A DNA stretch of 64,000 nucleotides, taken from an uncultured Glaciecola sp. (GTDB taxonomy: Bacteria > Pseudomonadota > Gammaproteobacteria > Enterobacterales > Alteromonadaceae). A program made the translations under genes and the position numbers. The notes beneath the pieces were generated by a model. It worked only from the letters and a program-made list of their open reading frames with translations, was not told the origin of the DNA and searched no databases. Where the stretch lies: assembly GCF_937770335.1 (NCBI RefSeq), contig NZ_CALJHY010000005.1, positions 1 to 64,000 of the forward strand, read 5' to 3'. Of this stretch, positions 45,301-54,177 are shown in pieces (position 1 is the first letter of the stretch; each line of letters starts with the position of its first letter).

Positions 45301-48300
45301 TTGTACTGCTTCACAAGCGTTGAAATGCTCTGCACTTTACTAATACGCTTGATTAGTTTATCCATCCCCACTGGCAACAATTCATTATTGATGACAATTA
45401 ACTCTATGCTTCTTGGGCTGTCCAAATTCACAAAACTCAGCTTGCCATCTACTTTATAGCCAATAAGGTAAGACGATGGTGAATATAAAAAGCGTGTCGA
45501 TGTGCCAACCGAGCGACCACCCGAGGCTTCAAATCCTTTGGTTTCCAATATTACGTTATAAGTCCCTTTGCTGAATCGACTCAAATCAACAGGAACAAGC
45601 GCTCGTCCATCTGCGTTGGTTTGTTGATCATCTAGGCTTTCGGCAAATCGAGATAGACCGTCGGTGCTGTCATCTTTGAGTTGAGGCGAATAGAATGTCA
45701 CACTTTTATATTCTTCGAATGCGAATTGAAATGGCAACAAGACCAGCTCAGAAGTTACTTTGCGCGCTTGTGCAGGCACCCCAAAAAGATTGCTTAACGT
45801 AATTTCATTAGTCAGTTTTGATGATGTTGTCCATCCCTTATTTGGCAAGCCTTTTACTTGGCTGACAATGGCCATTGTGTCCGCTTGAAACTCCTCAATG
45901 TCAAAGTTTACCGAACCGACTTGACGGTCTCTTGCGCTATCGGTGTTTTCTCGATCTCTCACCAAATGTAAACTTGCACTGTAAGCTCCAGTTTTAAAAC
46001 GTTTTTCGGTAGCAAACGCGACGTCCATAAATCCAAACTTTAGAAGCTTCATTTTTTCAACATAAACTTCATTGTACTGGGCATCTCGGACCACTAATTC
46101 AAGTGGAATGTCACCTACATTTTGCAAGTTTTTGCCCTTAACAATCATACCAATATTAACCGTTTCTCCTGGACGATAAATACCTCGATCAGTAAACAAA
46201 TAAGCATTCACACGCTCGTTGTCAGAGAGGGAACTGTATTGACCTCCCACATTAAAACGTGAGTAATTGACTTGCCGTGTGTAGCGGTTAAAAGGAATGA
46301 ATGACACATCTCCTTTTTGTTTTACGACATAAACGACTGGCTGCTGTTCTCGCTTATAACCGCTAGCTGCAGGAAAAGTAACATGACCCACATTATCGGT
46401 TGTTTTACTAAATAGCTTGGTCCCGTTTTTAGCAATCAGTTCAACATGTGCACCTGCAACTGGGGTACCTGACTTGATTGATTGTACGAATATATCTTGG
46501 CTTTCATCTTGGCTAGTTTTCACAATAACGCCAAGGTCAGTTACCAGCACAAGTAGCTTGTCGCTGACCCCATAAATTTCGCGTTTCCGATTTTTATCCC
46601 ACGCTTTAATTTCAACGAAAAAGAGACCGAGCCCACCTTTTGAGTTTGCAATTAGGGCGTTCAAATCAACGGAAGCATAGTTTGCCGTTTTTAAGTCGCC
46701 GCGATCTGCGTTCATACTGATAAGTTGAGTAGTAAATTGCGCTAGGTTTGTTTCGTCAAAGCTCCAATTATAAAAGCGAGGGTTGTTAATATCACCCTGT
46801 GTTTGTGAGACTAAATGATAAAGTTCGTCATCAATTACTTTGCCTATACTCACTTGCACGTCTCTGATGCCTCGGGTGGAAAACGCGAGTCGTTGATCTT
46901 TGCTGTGGGTTAATACCGATCCTTCACCCGCAATAATAATCTCTTGAGGATATTCTGGCGCAACTAAAATCCGATCAAAATAAGTACGCTGAACAAAACC
47001 ATTCACCGACGTTAACCCTGGCGCCAGTTTCAAATATAGCTGACGCCCTGCTTGCACATCTACTTTAAGTTGATAATTTTTAGCATTATCAAACGCGTTG
47101 GGCATTAATATATAATCGATCTTTTGAGCACTCTCTAATACTTGGTTAGTAACTTCTCGCGGCCCTTGCCAATAGCTCTTGCCGTTTCTTTCTGACTGGT
47201 TTGGTAAAAGATAAAGTGTCAATTTATTGAGTAATTCCTCCCGTGAAATTACATCAGTAAAACCAAGTAATACGAATTGTTCAGGCTCGTTAGCTAGGTT
47301 ACGCAGAATGTCTACATCTGACTTCTCTACTTTTAAATAGCTATATAGGTCAGGAACCATGACTTTGCGTTCATACGCTGAAGCCGTTACTTCACCGCCG
47401 TAAATACTTTTAATACCTTGGTCAAACTTAATTTCCACAATGCGAGGCTGATCAGGCAATGTATTAATATCAAGTGTTGCAGTTACATAACGCAGGTTAT
47501 CACTCAAGCTCAGCGAGTATAATTGTGCTTCACCTAACTTATTACCCGTAACCTGATATGCCATTGATAAGGCTTGTTCAACACTTTGCTTATCAACGGG
47601 GTAATTAAACAGGATCTCGACGTAAACTTGCTTCAGCTTATCTTCAACACTCAACTCAAATTCACTCGTCTCAATTTTGCCCTGCAGTGGCTGCGTGATG
47701 AAACTGAATTGGTCATCGGTGAATTTGGCGTCAGTATCAAACACTTCTTGCGCGAAACTAACTTCATATTGCTGCCCGGGAGGCCAAGGAGTTTCGGGCA
47801 TAAAAATAAGTGTTCTGTCGTTTTCCCATCGCCATTTCCCAGCTTTACTTGGAGTAAGCTTGATACCTGTCTCTACTTCCGCACCAATTAAATTGATAGG
47901 AGCCACTGAAGGGAATTTGGTGACCATAACGGGTGGTAAAATTGGCCTGCTTCTGAGAAGTTCAGGTGGCATTTCAGGAGGCACTTCGGGCGAATATCCA
48001 TCGGATGTGTAAGCAAATTCTATGCGAAGAATATGTTGACGACTATCGCTATTAACGCTGTCGCTGTGCTCACCTGTTGAGTGAATCGTATCCGCCACCG
48101 CTGGTATCGTAATGACAGCATCAACTAATATAGGCACAGGTAAACTTTGATAATAATCGTAAGCTTTGTAACTACCTGACCATACGCCAATAGTGAATAC
48201 CACAAGGAAAACGAATTTGATTGGACTTTGCTGTCGCAAATTATCTATGTAGACCAACCATGGGGGCATTGACCAGTCGATTTTTCCAAATAGCATCCCT

Positions 48301-48365
48301 AGGATTTTGCCCACAACAACAAAAGGCAACAGCAGTGTTTTAAACAGAAATTGCATAAGCTTCAT
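42339..48365 (-). CDS. yfhM: Bacterial alpha-2-macroglobulin with thioester
   Basis: A 2008-residue periplasmic protease trap, longer than the roughly 1650 residues of E. coli YfhM. After an N-terminal membrane helix (residues about 48-66) there are multiple MG domains, including the YLFTDRGIYRPGETVNIGM motif near residue 735, a bait-like stretch, and the thioester PHGCTEQ with Cys1530 and Gln1533. The C-terminal receptor-like domain ends at 2008. Such proteins cross-link attacking proteases and guard the envelope together with PBP1C, to which it is coupled downstream. The N-terminus is tethered rather than lipidated: no lipobox is seen. Confidence 0.93.
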   Translation of the reverse strand: MKLMQFLFKTLLLPFVVVGKILGMLFGKIDWSMPPWLVYIDNLRQQSPIKFVFLVVFTIGVWSGSYKAYDYYQSLPVPILVDAVITIPAVADTIHSTGEHSDSVNSDSRQHILRIEFAYTSDGYSPEVPPEMPPELLRSRPILPPVMVTKFPSVAPINLIGAEVETGIKLTPSKAGKWRWENDRTLIFMPETPWPPGQQYEVSFAQEVFDTDAKFTDDQFSFITQPLQGKIETSEFELSVEDKLKQVYVEILFNYPVDKQSVEQALSMAYQVTGNKLGEAQLYSLSLSDNLRYVTATLDINTLPDQPRIVEIKFDQGIKSIYGGEVTASAYERKVMVPDLYSYLKVEKSDVDILRNLANEPEQFVLLGFTDVISREELLNKLTLYLLPNQSERNGKSYWQGPREVTNQVLESAQKIDYILMPNAFDNAKNYQLKVDVQAGRQLYLKLAPGLTSVNGFVQRTYFDRILVAPEYPQEIIIAGEGSVLTHSKDQRLAFSTRGIRDVQVSIGKVIDDELYHLVSQTQGDINNPRFYNWSFDETNLAQFTTQLISMNADRGDLKTANYASVDLNALIANSKGGLGLFFVEIKAWDKNRKREIYGVSDKLLVLVTDLGVIVKTSQDESQDIFVQSIKSGTPVAGAHVELIAKNGTKLFSKTTDNVGHVTFPAASGYKREQQPVVYVVKQKGDVSFIPFNRYTRQVNYSRFNVGGQYSSLSDNERVNAYLFTDRGIYRPGETVNIGMIVKGKNLQNVGDIPLELVVRDAQYNEVYVEKMKLLKFGFMDVAFATEKRFKTGAYSASLHLVRDRENTDSARDRQVGSVNFDIEEFQADTMAIVSQVKGLPNKGWTTSSKLTNEITLSNLFGVPAQARKVTSELVLLPFQFAFEEYKSVTFYSPQLKDDSTDGLSRFAESLDDQQTNADGRALVPVDLSRFSKGTYNVILETKGFEASGGRSVGTSTRFLYSPSSYLIGYKVDGKLSFVNLDSPRSIELIVINNELLPVGMDKLIKRISKVQSISTLVKQYNGRYEYESIQKNAVVKEVDYALPEGFEELVLDTAEAGTFVIDILSANGEVLFSVEYTVVGATNDSGQLDKNAELKVTLDKADYQAGDSIELSIQAPYAGGGLISIESNKLHAFRWFTSDTKSSVQRITIPQGIEGNAYVNIAFVRDIASKEIFTSPLSYAVVPFSIDRSKRVLDLSLKIDDIVLPGQSMAINLDVSEDARVVVFAVDLGILQVANYFTPDPLAHFLKKRGLSVRTMQILDLILPDFGLSQMLSAAGGDMEAGFSMRDEVMMTGSRMKRSENPFERNLQDPAVFWSGVVTAKKGLNTYTFDVPNDFAGGLRVMAIAVGEETMGRAQQNTLVRGPFVLTPNVLNHAAPGDEFDITLGVANVVDDSEDNATVNIQVSTSQHISIVGSNKAQMRLSENQEESVRFRVKANDLLGGAEINFEVKTTDASGKIWQSRRTATLSVRPAMPFVVNITTGAAGNGKISIDTPLKLLAPQSRQLLTASASPLVIAEGLSDYLDQYPHGCTEQIVSQVFPLVGLSNLPKYAPNNATVAAHFMEVINKLRQRQSYAGGFSYWPSSQNNDIDVTLYVMHFLIEAKALGYAVPQDMLESGIRYLGDVAAAYVRSSNSNRLAESSMLSLRKRAQGIYLLTRSGVVTSNLLIDLLSTLNKQHKTAWRNDILSAYVAASYALMQQDQEAKQLISEYDLNDQDLLIEQAFTGLAPRLNLDAQYLFLVAKHFPEQLKAISGKAILNITQAIYKGEYNTISAAYSMLALGAYHAAYNKADANPTNDELEKIDRQITFIASTLQKQTALNISYKPFATVSYPIGTERVEANIVSAALANVGGLYYVNVQAGYPVVLPSEAKAKTNGIEVQRTFINKNAKIATNIKPGDEITVRLRVRSTQLENIKNVAIVDLLPGGFEVIRESVNRSSGMGRSNYIDIREDRIVFYADITNRVSEITYKVKITAAGKFNVPASFAEAMYDRSLTGYSAASTAEVTAIN

Positions 48366-48408
48366 CCTAGAATCCCAAGTTTTTTAAGACCTATAAAAAG
48401 GTCCTCGT

Positions 48409-49647
48409 TCAATTTTTGAATGTGTTCAATTCATTATTATCTAAAAACTGTGTTTTGCGCTGAAAATGCACTTGGAGCAAAAGTATTCCTGAGAATAAAA
48501 CATATACGAATGCAGCACTCGTATATGCACCTGGATCTGCATTAAACAATAAAACGCATGCAACTAACAATTTTAGCCATTCAAACCAAATTGCCAGTAG
48601 TTTATTTTCCATTATCCAAGCTAAATTCACACTCGAAGCAATAACCAAAAAGGCAATACCAAGCTGATAACTCACATCCAACTCACTTGCGTTGACCAGC
48701 AAGAAAAGAGCGAGCAAGGAAATAATGATGTATTGCAGCACAGAATAAATTTTCGTTATTAACGAAATTTCGGTTTGATATGCTGAAAACTGATTTAGAT
48801 CTACCCGCGCGAATGGGAGTTTATGACTAACGTCATCGGGACGCCACCCCGTTCGGCCGAACCAAACCCTGAATTTATCAGACCATTTATCGGTGTAGAA
48901 ACTGTCTTGTATAAGTTGTTTATAAACGTGAATATTTGCGTAAAACGGATTCCAGCTACTTAATGCTTTACGGACACCATATATCGGCTTTTCATCATCC
49001 AGTTCATCTTGGAATGAACCAAATACGCGATCCCAGATAATGAATACTCCGCCATAGTTGCGGTCAAGGTAGACTTGGTTTTGTGCATGGTGAACTCGGT
49101 GATTTGAAGGAGTCACCATAAACCACTCAATGATCCCTAACTTACCCACATGACGAGTATGCACCCAAAATTGATAAACTAAGTTTGCCGAGGCAACAGT
49201 AACAAATAAAACAGGGTCTACACCGAGAAAAGCCAAAGGTAGAAAAAAGATGAAATTGAAAAAGCTACCGGAGGATTGTCTTAAGGCTGTGGTTAGGTTG
49301 TATTCCTCACTGGAATGATGAACGACATGCGCAGCCCAAAAAAAAGTCATTTCGTGACCAAATCGGTGGTTCCAATAATATAAAAAATCATAAAGGACGA
49401 ATACAGCAAGCCAAACCCAAACCATTTTCTTAAGTTCGAATAACGCAAAATTCTCGTAAAATAAGATATAAATGGTGAAAGGCGCAAGGTTTTTCATAAC
49501 GCCCATAATGCGGCTTAAGCCACCTATACTAAGACTAGTGATAGCATCATTGAGGCGATAATAATCCGTTTTCTTTACTTTTTCCGCAATGAGTTCAGCT
49601 GCAATTAACAGAAAAAAGAGAGGTATCGCAAACAGAATGATGTTCAT
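48409..49647 (-). CDS. Sterol desaturase/fatty acid hydroxylase family protein
   Basis: A 412-residue inner-membrane di-iron enzyme. The three histidine boxes are HRFGH, HVVHH and HRVHH, spaced as in the family, among several membrane helices. The C-terminal third adds three or four more hydrophobic helices (after about residue 290) that the core family lacks. The substrate could be a lipid or carotenoid. It starts upstream of nothing obvious and is separated from the macroglobulin gene by about 40 bases on the same strand. Confidence 0.87.
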   Translation of the reverse strand: MNIILFAIPLFFLLIAAELIAEKVKKTDYYRLNDAITSLSIGGLSRIMGVMKNLAPFTIYILFYENFALFELKKMVWVWLAVFVLYDFLYYWNHRFGHEMTFFWAAHVVHHSSEEYNLTTALRQSSGSFFNFIFFLPLAFLGVDPVLFVTVASANLVYQFWVHTRHVGKLGIIEWFMVTPSNHRVHHAQNQVYLDRNYGGVFIIWDRVFGSFQDELDDEKPIYGVRKALSSWNPFYANIHVYKQLIQDSFYTDKWSDKFRVWFGRTGWRPDDVSHKLPFARVDLNQFSAYQTEISLITKIYSVLQYIIISLLALFLLVNASELDVSYQLGIAFLVIASSVNLAWIMENKLLAIWFEWLKLLVACVLLFNADPGAYTSAAFVYVLFSGILLLQVHFQRKTQFLDNNELNTFKN

Positions 49648-49928
49648 AGGTCCACCAAGATTTCACACATAACTATACTAGTGTTGATAAAGCGTCTAAG
49701 TCAAATAGGTTTATCGCAATTTTAATTTCTTGTGGCAGATTGGTTTGATTGACTAATATTTAGTAAAAAGACCCATTTCGACAAATTCTTAATTCAAATG
49801 GAAACGAATTAATACAGTAAAAACAATTCGTTACGCATTGGCACATTGAATGCAAAGGAACAGAAAACAAATGGTTTTGTGATGAATAAAACCAAACGCA
49901 CAGTTCTACATTAATTACGGAGTTAGTC

Positions 49929-50612
49929 ATGATTAACCAAATTCGCCGCCCTATATACTCATTCATAGGAATAACCCTTATCAGTCTGTCACTCAGTGGC
50001 TGCATTATTCACGTTAATGCAAAAAACAAAGACTGGGATAAGGATAATTATTCGTCCGATGTAACCTCAACCAATAAAAGCGTTAAAGTCGCTGAAGGAA
50101 GAACAGTAGAAGACGTTGGTTCAGTTAATGGCAGTGTTGTTATAAAAGACAATGTGACAGCAAAACGCGTTACCAACACAAACGGGCGTATATCAATCGG
50201 TAACAACGTTAATGTCGATTCAGTAGATGCCGTTAATGGTCAAATTAAAATTGGCGAGGGCTTTATTGCGAAAGAGAATGTGAGCACGGTTAACGGCCAA
50301 ATAGTCATTCAAGAACAAGGACAAATTGGCGGTGGATTGACAACTGTAAATGGTAACATTCTAATAAATAGCGTTGTTGTTGAAAAAGATATCGTAAGCG
50401 TAAATGGAAGTGTGAAATTAAAAGACGGAAGCCTAGTGAAAGGCGATATTCATTTTCGTAATAGCGCTAACAACTATAACAAAAACTACCCCGTACTCTA
50501 CATCAGTGCAGACTCGAATGTTCAAGGCGATATAATTCTTGAACGCCCGGTTGCATTAGAACTTGAAAATAAGAGTCTTGAAAATAAAATTAAGCGTCTT
50601 TATAAAGACTGA
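49929..50612 (+). CDS. Lipoprotein built of 18/19-residue VNG repeats
   Basis: A 227-residue exported lipoprotein (lipobox LSGC, Cys25). Six repeats of the type (V/T)NGxIxI have their Asn at 67, 85, 103, 122, 141 and 159, a period of 18 or 19 residues, with valines and isoleucines at alternating positions. This looks like a right-handed beta-solenoid related to bactofilin/polymer-forming domains. After the repeats comes a polar, Asn-rich segment and a final strand/helix. I do not recognise a named family. The ATG follows CGGAGTTAGTC. It is a single gene converging on the NYN gene. Confidence 0.75.
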   Translation: MINQIRRPIYSFIGITLISLSLSGCIIHVNAKNKDWDKDNYSSDVTSTNKSVKVAEGRTVEDVGSVNGSVVIKDNVTAKRVTNTNGRISIGNNVNVDSVDAVNGQIKIGEGFIAKENVSTVNGQIVIQEQGQIGGGLTTVNGNILINSVVVEKDIVSVNGSVKLKDGSLVKGDIHFRNSANNYNKNYPVLYISADSNVQGDIILERPVALELENKSLENKIKRLYKD

Positions 50613-50703
50613 TTTATGACGATAGCGAGATGATTTTGCAAAGTAGCGATACGGATCTATCAGTCATCACTATGTCGCTATGCGCATATCTGGTGTGCGC
50701 CTG

Positions 50704-50739
50704 ATGAAGTGGGTGTTTTATTATGAACACTCACTTCAT
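50704..50739. terminator. Shared terminator between the repeat lipoprotein and NYN genes
   Basis: Bases 50704-50717 pair with 50726-50739 (one G-U) over an eight-base loop, forming a 14-pair stem exactly between two converging genes; the NYN stop begins at 50740. It is AT-rich at its base and could work for both. Confidence 0.6.
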
Positions 50740-51213
50740 TTATAATAACCATTGGCCGTCTATCTCAACAAATTCAGAACTAGCACTTATCAACGAATTA
50801 GCCGTTAACTTACGCACCCCAAACACGATTGTTTTGCAGTTATGCTCTTGGCGTACTTTTGTGAGTAAACGATCGAAGTCACCATCACCCGACAATAAAA
50901 TAATAGTGTCCACATGCGGTGCCACGTCCAAGACATCGATTGTAATGCCAACATCCCAATCACCTTTTGCAGAGCCATCAGCGCGCTGTATAAAAGGTTT
51001 AAGTTTTACGTCAAAACCGATATGACGCAGTGCGCTTTGAAATTTTTGTTGCTGCACATCGCCACGGTCAATGGCGTAAGCAAACGCATCGACGATCTCA
51101 TAATCATTGGCTATTGATTGCCAAAAATGACGATAATTAAAAGAACGTGAGAATGTATGTTTAGTGGTGTAATAGATGTTTTGTACATCAACAAAAATTG
51201 CGGCTTTTTCCAC
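50740..51213 (-). CDS. NYN-domain protein (LabA/DUF88-like)
   Basis: A 157-residue PIN-like NYN domain. The acidic ribonuclease-type residues are in place: FVDVQNIYY, GDWDVGITIDVLD and LLSGDGDFDRLL. These are predicted metal-dependent RNases; LabA in cyanobacteria affects circadian output. The start is GTG with AAGG eight bases upstream; no ATG is nearby. No partner gene is linked. Confidence 0.85.
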   Translation of the reverse strand: MEKAAIFVDVQNIYYTTKHTFSRSFNYRHFWQSIANDYEIVDAFAYAIDRGDVQQQKFQSALRHIGFDVKLKPFIQRADGSAKGDWDVGITIDVLDVAPHVDTIILLSGDGDFDRLLTKVRQEHNCKTIVFGVRKLTANSLISASSEFVEIDGQWLL

Positions 51214-51359
51214 TTCGAAGACCTTTATGATGAGAAGATATTACAAGAAGCGCCATAATAACATTAATCAGATTAAAAACGGTTCACTCGAAAAAATAGC
51301 CTGTAGACAGCCAATGTATCTCTGCTGCCTTGAGTAAATTAAATATTGTCAGGCTATCA

Positions 51360-52265
51360 CTAACTATTCGCGAGAAAAAAAGCGACCGAGTGTTGAATAA
51401 GTTGTTGTGAAGCATCTTCCTGTATGAAGTGCGCCACATTTTCAAGCACAACATGACTCTGACCTTTGCTACCCTTCATATTGCGTTGAATTACCTTATC
51501 TGCCCCTTTTGTTATTGGATCTGAGTCGCCAAAAACGGTGAGCACCGGGATTGATAATGAACGAAGTACAGTCCAAGCATGTTTATTATTACTCGATTCT
51601 GGATTATCACTACTAGTAGGCACTAATAATGGAAATTGTCTTACACCCCACTTGTATGATTCATCCGGAAACGGGGCATCATAGGCAGTACATTCGGCTG
51701 TAGATAATTCCCTTTTGCAGCCACGTTGAACAACTTGGCTGACTGGAAACACCTCAACAGTTTGAGAGAAAAGTTGCCATTTTTTGAAGGCCTCGCTAAC
51801 GGGCTCCTCACCGGTTGGAAGAAAAGTATTGGCTGCAACTAGATTTTTAAATAGTTGTGATTCAGCCGCTAATACCCTCAGTCCTATGAGGCCGCCCCAA
51901 TCTTGGCAAATCAAATTGATATTCTCAAGATCTAATTTGTGTATAAAAATCGTTAACCAATTATTGAAATTCGCATAGGTATATGGGGCTTTATTGTCAA
52001 ATTTATCTGACTTACCAAAGCCGACCATATCAGGAACGATAACTCTAAAGCCATTCTCAACTGCATAATCGACCATGTTGCGATACAAATAACTCCATGT
52101 TGGTTCGCCGTGCAACATTAAAATCACGGGACAGTCCTTTTTCCCTTCATCTAAGTAATGCATTAGCAATTTGCTTTCATCATCACTTACATCGCAGTAA
52201 TTGGCTTGAAACGAATACTCGCTTAAATTTTCGAAGCGCGCTAGCGGTGTCTTGAGTATAGGCAT
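51360..52265 (-). CDS. Haloalkane dehalogenase
   Basis: A 301-residue alpha/beta-hydrolase of haloalkane dehalogenase subfamily I. HGEPTWSYLYR gives the halide-supporting residues (Trp57 near the nucleophile elbow region), LICQDWGGLIG carries the nucleophile Asp122 and Trp123, GDSDPIT the acid and ENVAHFIQED the His. The Asp nucleophile (rather than Ser) separates it from ordinary esterases. It cleaves carbon-halogen bonds hydrolytically; the substrate is unknown. The ATG follows AAAGGATAAGACC. Confidence 0.88.
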   Translation of the reverse strand: MPILKTPLARFENLSEYSFQANYCDVSDDESKLLMHYLDEGKKDCPVILMLHGEPTWSYLYRNMVDYAVENGFRVIVPDMVGFGKSDKFDNKAPYTYANFNNWLTIFIHKLDLENINLICQDWGGLIGLRVLAAESQLFKNLVAANTFLPTGEEPVSEAFKKWQLFSQTVEVFPVSQVVQRGCKRELSTAECTAYDAPFPDESYKWGVRQFPLLVPTSSDNPESSNNKHAWTVLRSLSIPVLTVFGDSDPITKGADKVIQRNMKGSKGQSHVVLENVAHFIQEDASQQLIQHSVAFFLANS

Positions 52266-52470
52266 GGTCTTATCCTTTAAAGATGGATGACTTAAGAATG
52301 CTCATACTATAGAACGAATGTCGCTACAGTGATCAACAAAAAGAGAAAAAAATGAAAAGTAGAATGGTCCTCTGTTACGCAAATGAAAATGAACAATGTA
52401 CGTTTTATTGATCAATCACAACGTCGCTGCGATTATTGTATAAGCTAAATTGCTTGCGTTGTTTTATTAT

Positions 52471-52522
52471 GAGTACACTCTAGTGTTGTTGAAACCGTCT
52501 TATTTTCAACACTAATGTACTC
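52471..52522. promoter_or_regulatory. Large imperfect palindrome in the dehalogenase-cytochrome gap
   Basis: GAGTAC at 52471-52476 pairs with GTACTC at 52517-52522, and inside it AGTG+TTGAAA pairs with TTTCAACACT across a three-base bulge. It lies between divergent starts (52265 and 52577), so it may be an operator or a leader structure of the cytochrome gene. Confidence 0.4.
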
Positions 52523-52576
52523 GCATTATTAATAGAGCAAAAATATCAAATTTTTACGTAAAAAAGTGAACTTATT

Positions 52577-53119
52577 ATGCTTCAAAGCGCCTCTCGTTAT
52601 AATAACGCCTTAATTATTTTGCATTGGTTAACCTTTATTTTAATTGTTCTATCGTATGCTTCCATTGAAGGTCGAGAGTTTTTTGAACGCGGCACTGAAA
52701 TGCGAGATAACGCAAAATATATGCATTTTGTTGTCGGGTTAAGTATTTTGCTAACCACCTTCGCGAGGATTACTTTTCGACTTACAACTCAAGTCCCTGC
52801 CTCTTTATCTAATAGCCCTAAATGGATAACCAAGGCCAGTAAATTTGGCCATTTTCTCATCTATGTTTTTTTGTTGGTCATGCCGATACTCGGCTGGCTA
52901 ATAATCAGTGCTGAGGGCAAATCAATGGATATTTTTGGCATGACTGTTCCTTTATTAATTGGTGAGGATCCCGAGTTAGCAAAATCACTGGAAGAAATTC
53001 ACGAAACAATAGGTACTTTTGGTTATGCATTGCTAGGAGGACATATTTTGATGGCTCTTTATCATCAGTATGTTTTGAAGCAGCAATTATTTAACCGAAT
53101 GAAAATAAATCGAAGCTAA
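52577..53119 (+). CDS. Cytochrome b561-family protein
   Basis: A 180-residue four-helix inner-membrane diheme cytochrome. Heme-ligating His occur in ILHWLTF (helix 1), YMHFVVG (helix 2), GHFLIY (helix 3) and GGHILMALYHQ (helix 4). It likely passes electrons between the quinone pool and a periplasmic partner. The ATG follows a short AT-rich leader. Monocistronic. Confidence 0.87.
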   Translation: MLQSASRYNNALIILHWLTFILIVLSYASIEGREFFERGTEMRDNAKYMHFVVGLSILLTTFARITFRLTTQVPASLSNSPKWITKASKFGHFLIYVFLLVMPILGWLIISAEGKSMDIFGMTVPLLIGEDPELAKSLEEIHETIGTFGYALLGGHILMALYHQYVLKQQLFNRMKINRS

Positions 53120-53209
53120 TGCTTCACTGTGTTGAATTTCAATGTGGAAATACGCTATAGAGCAGACATTGAGGGCTGTCATTTATAACTGTGGGCGGTT
53201 TACTTATTT

Positions 53210-53247
53210 CACTCATTTAGGCATGCCGCAGCATGCGTAAATGAGTG
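53210..53247. terminator. Long hairpin between convergent genes
   Basis: CACTCATTTA (53210-53219) pairs with TAAATGAGTG (53238-53247), and inside it two GCATGC copies pair around a CGCA loop, with a single G-G mismatch. It is between the cytochrome stop (53119) and the stop of the next minus-strand gene (53266). No U-run, but the position fits a shared transcript end. Confidence 0.5.
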
Positions 53248-53265
53248 TATTTCAGCAGGCTCGCA

Positions 53266-53823
53266 CTACGGCATCACTTTCATAAATTCGCTGAATTTCT
53301 CTTGTCCTTTAACGACCCATTCAGGTGTAGCTTCGCCGGTGCCTGCATGAATTAAACTGGAGTGCGATTGTACTACTTTTTCGAGTAACGTATGTTGATC
53401 GTCAGTAATGTCGACAAAAAAGATATGCTTGCCTTGGTTGAGTAAATGTTGGAATTGTTTGAATTGGTAATTAGGTACCTGTATTCCAATAAAACCACCA
53501 ATCCAAGTACAAAAACCGAGTACGACGATGGATAAAAATGCAAACGGTAACCAACCTATTGGGGAAGTGTGCCACTGAAACAAATAGACTAATAAGAGTA
53601 GAAGGCTCGCCGCTGCAATGCCAGCCACTGCGCCCAGTCGTGTCGACCTGACCACATCTTGTTTTAGTACAGCTTCAATTGCATGTAAATGATGTTTTTC
53701 AACATCCGCGTCATTAGCACTTAATACATGAATTTGCGGGGTAGATAAACCTTCAGACTTTAACTCTTGTTCAACCAATTGAAGGTCTGCTAGGTCACTG
53801 CTGATATAATACTGACGTTTCAT
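53266..53823 (-). CDS. Membrane protein of unknown function with two central helices
   Basis: A 185-residue protein: a soluble N-terminal part (residues 1-55, with QYYISSDLADLQLVEQELKSEGL, ferredoxin-like in pattern), two membrane helices (residues about 60-80 and 90-115) and a second soluble half (QGKHIFFVDITDDQHTLLEKVV) that could be a repeat of the first fold. Similar proteins are widespread in marine gammaproteobacteria without assigned function. The ATG follows GGGAGAAAGCGA. Confidence 0.75.
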   Translation of the reverse strand: MKRQYYISSDLADLQLVEQELKSEGLSTPQIHVLSANDADVEKHHLHAIEAVLKQDVVRSTRLGAVAGIAAASLLLLLVYLFQWHTSPIGWLPFAFLSIVVLGFCTWIGGFIGIQVPNYQFKQFQHLLNQGKHIFFVDITDDQHTLLEKVVQSHSSLIHAGTGEATPEWVVKGQEKFSEFMKVMP

Positions 53824-53842
53824 TCGCTTTCTCCCAGAAAGG

Positions 53843-54031
53843 TTAAGCTGTTGAGAGAGCTATAATTAGACCTCTGACAATGAGTATAGTAGTAAATTGG
53901 ATTAAGTCGAACTTCGCTGTATTTGATAATTGAATGTCATGTTTCCTCAGTTTTTCCTGTAAAGCGTCATAATCGTTTGGCGCTTTAGCCGAACTGATCT
54001 CCATCTTGGAATAATACGACTTAACTTTCAC
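53843..54031 (-). CDS. Possible small membrane-tail protein
   Basis: A 62-residue open frame ending in a hydrophobic segment (FTTILIVRGLIIALSTA). It begins at GTG, or at an ATG nine codons in, with no ribosome binding site for either. It lies just upstream of the gene at 53823 on the same strand. I include it as a weak candidate only. Confidence 0.25.
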   Translation of the reverse strand: MKVKSYYSKMEISSAKAPNDYDALQEKLRKHDIQLSNTAKFDLIQFTTILIVRGLIIALSTA

Positions 54032-54177
54032 CTTGAAACTAAGAAAAAATAGACGTTATGCCATTTTTTTTACACATTCTTGACTTTTATACTGAGTATA
54101 CGGTTAAAAGGTGGAGGATAGAGCCCAAAACCAGTAAGATACTGCACAAATTATTTTGTTAACAAAGAGCTTCCCTG

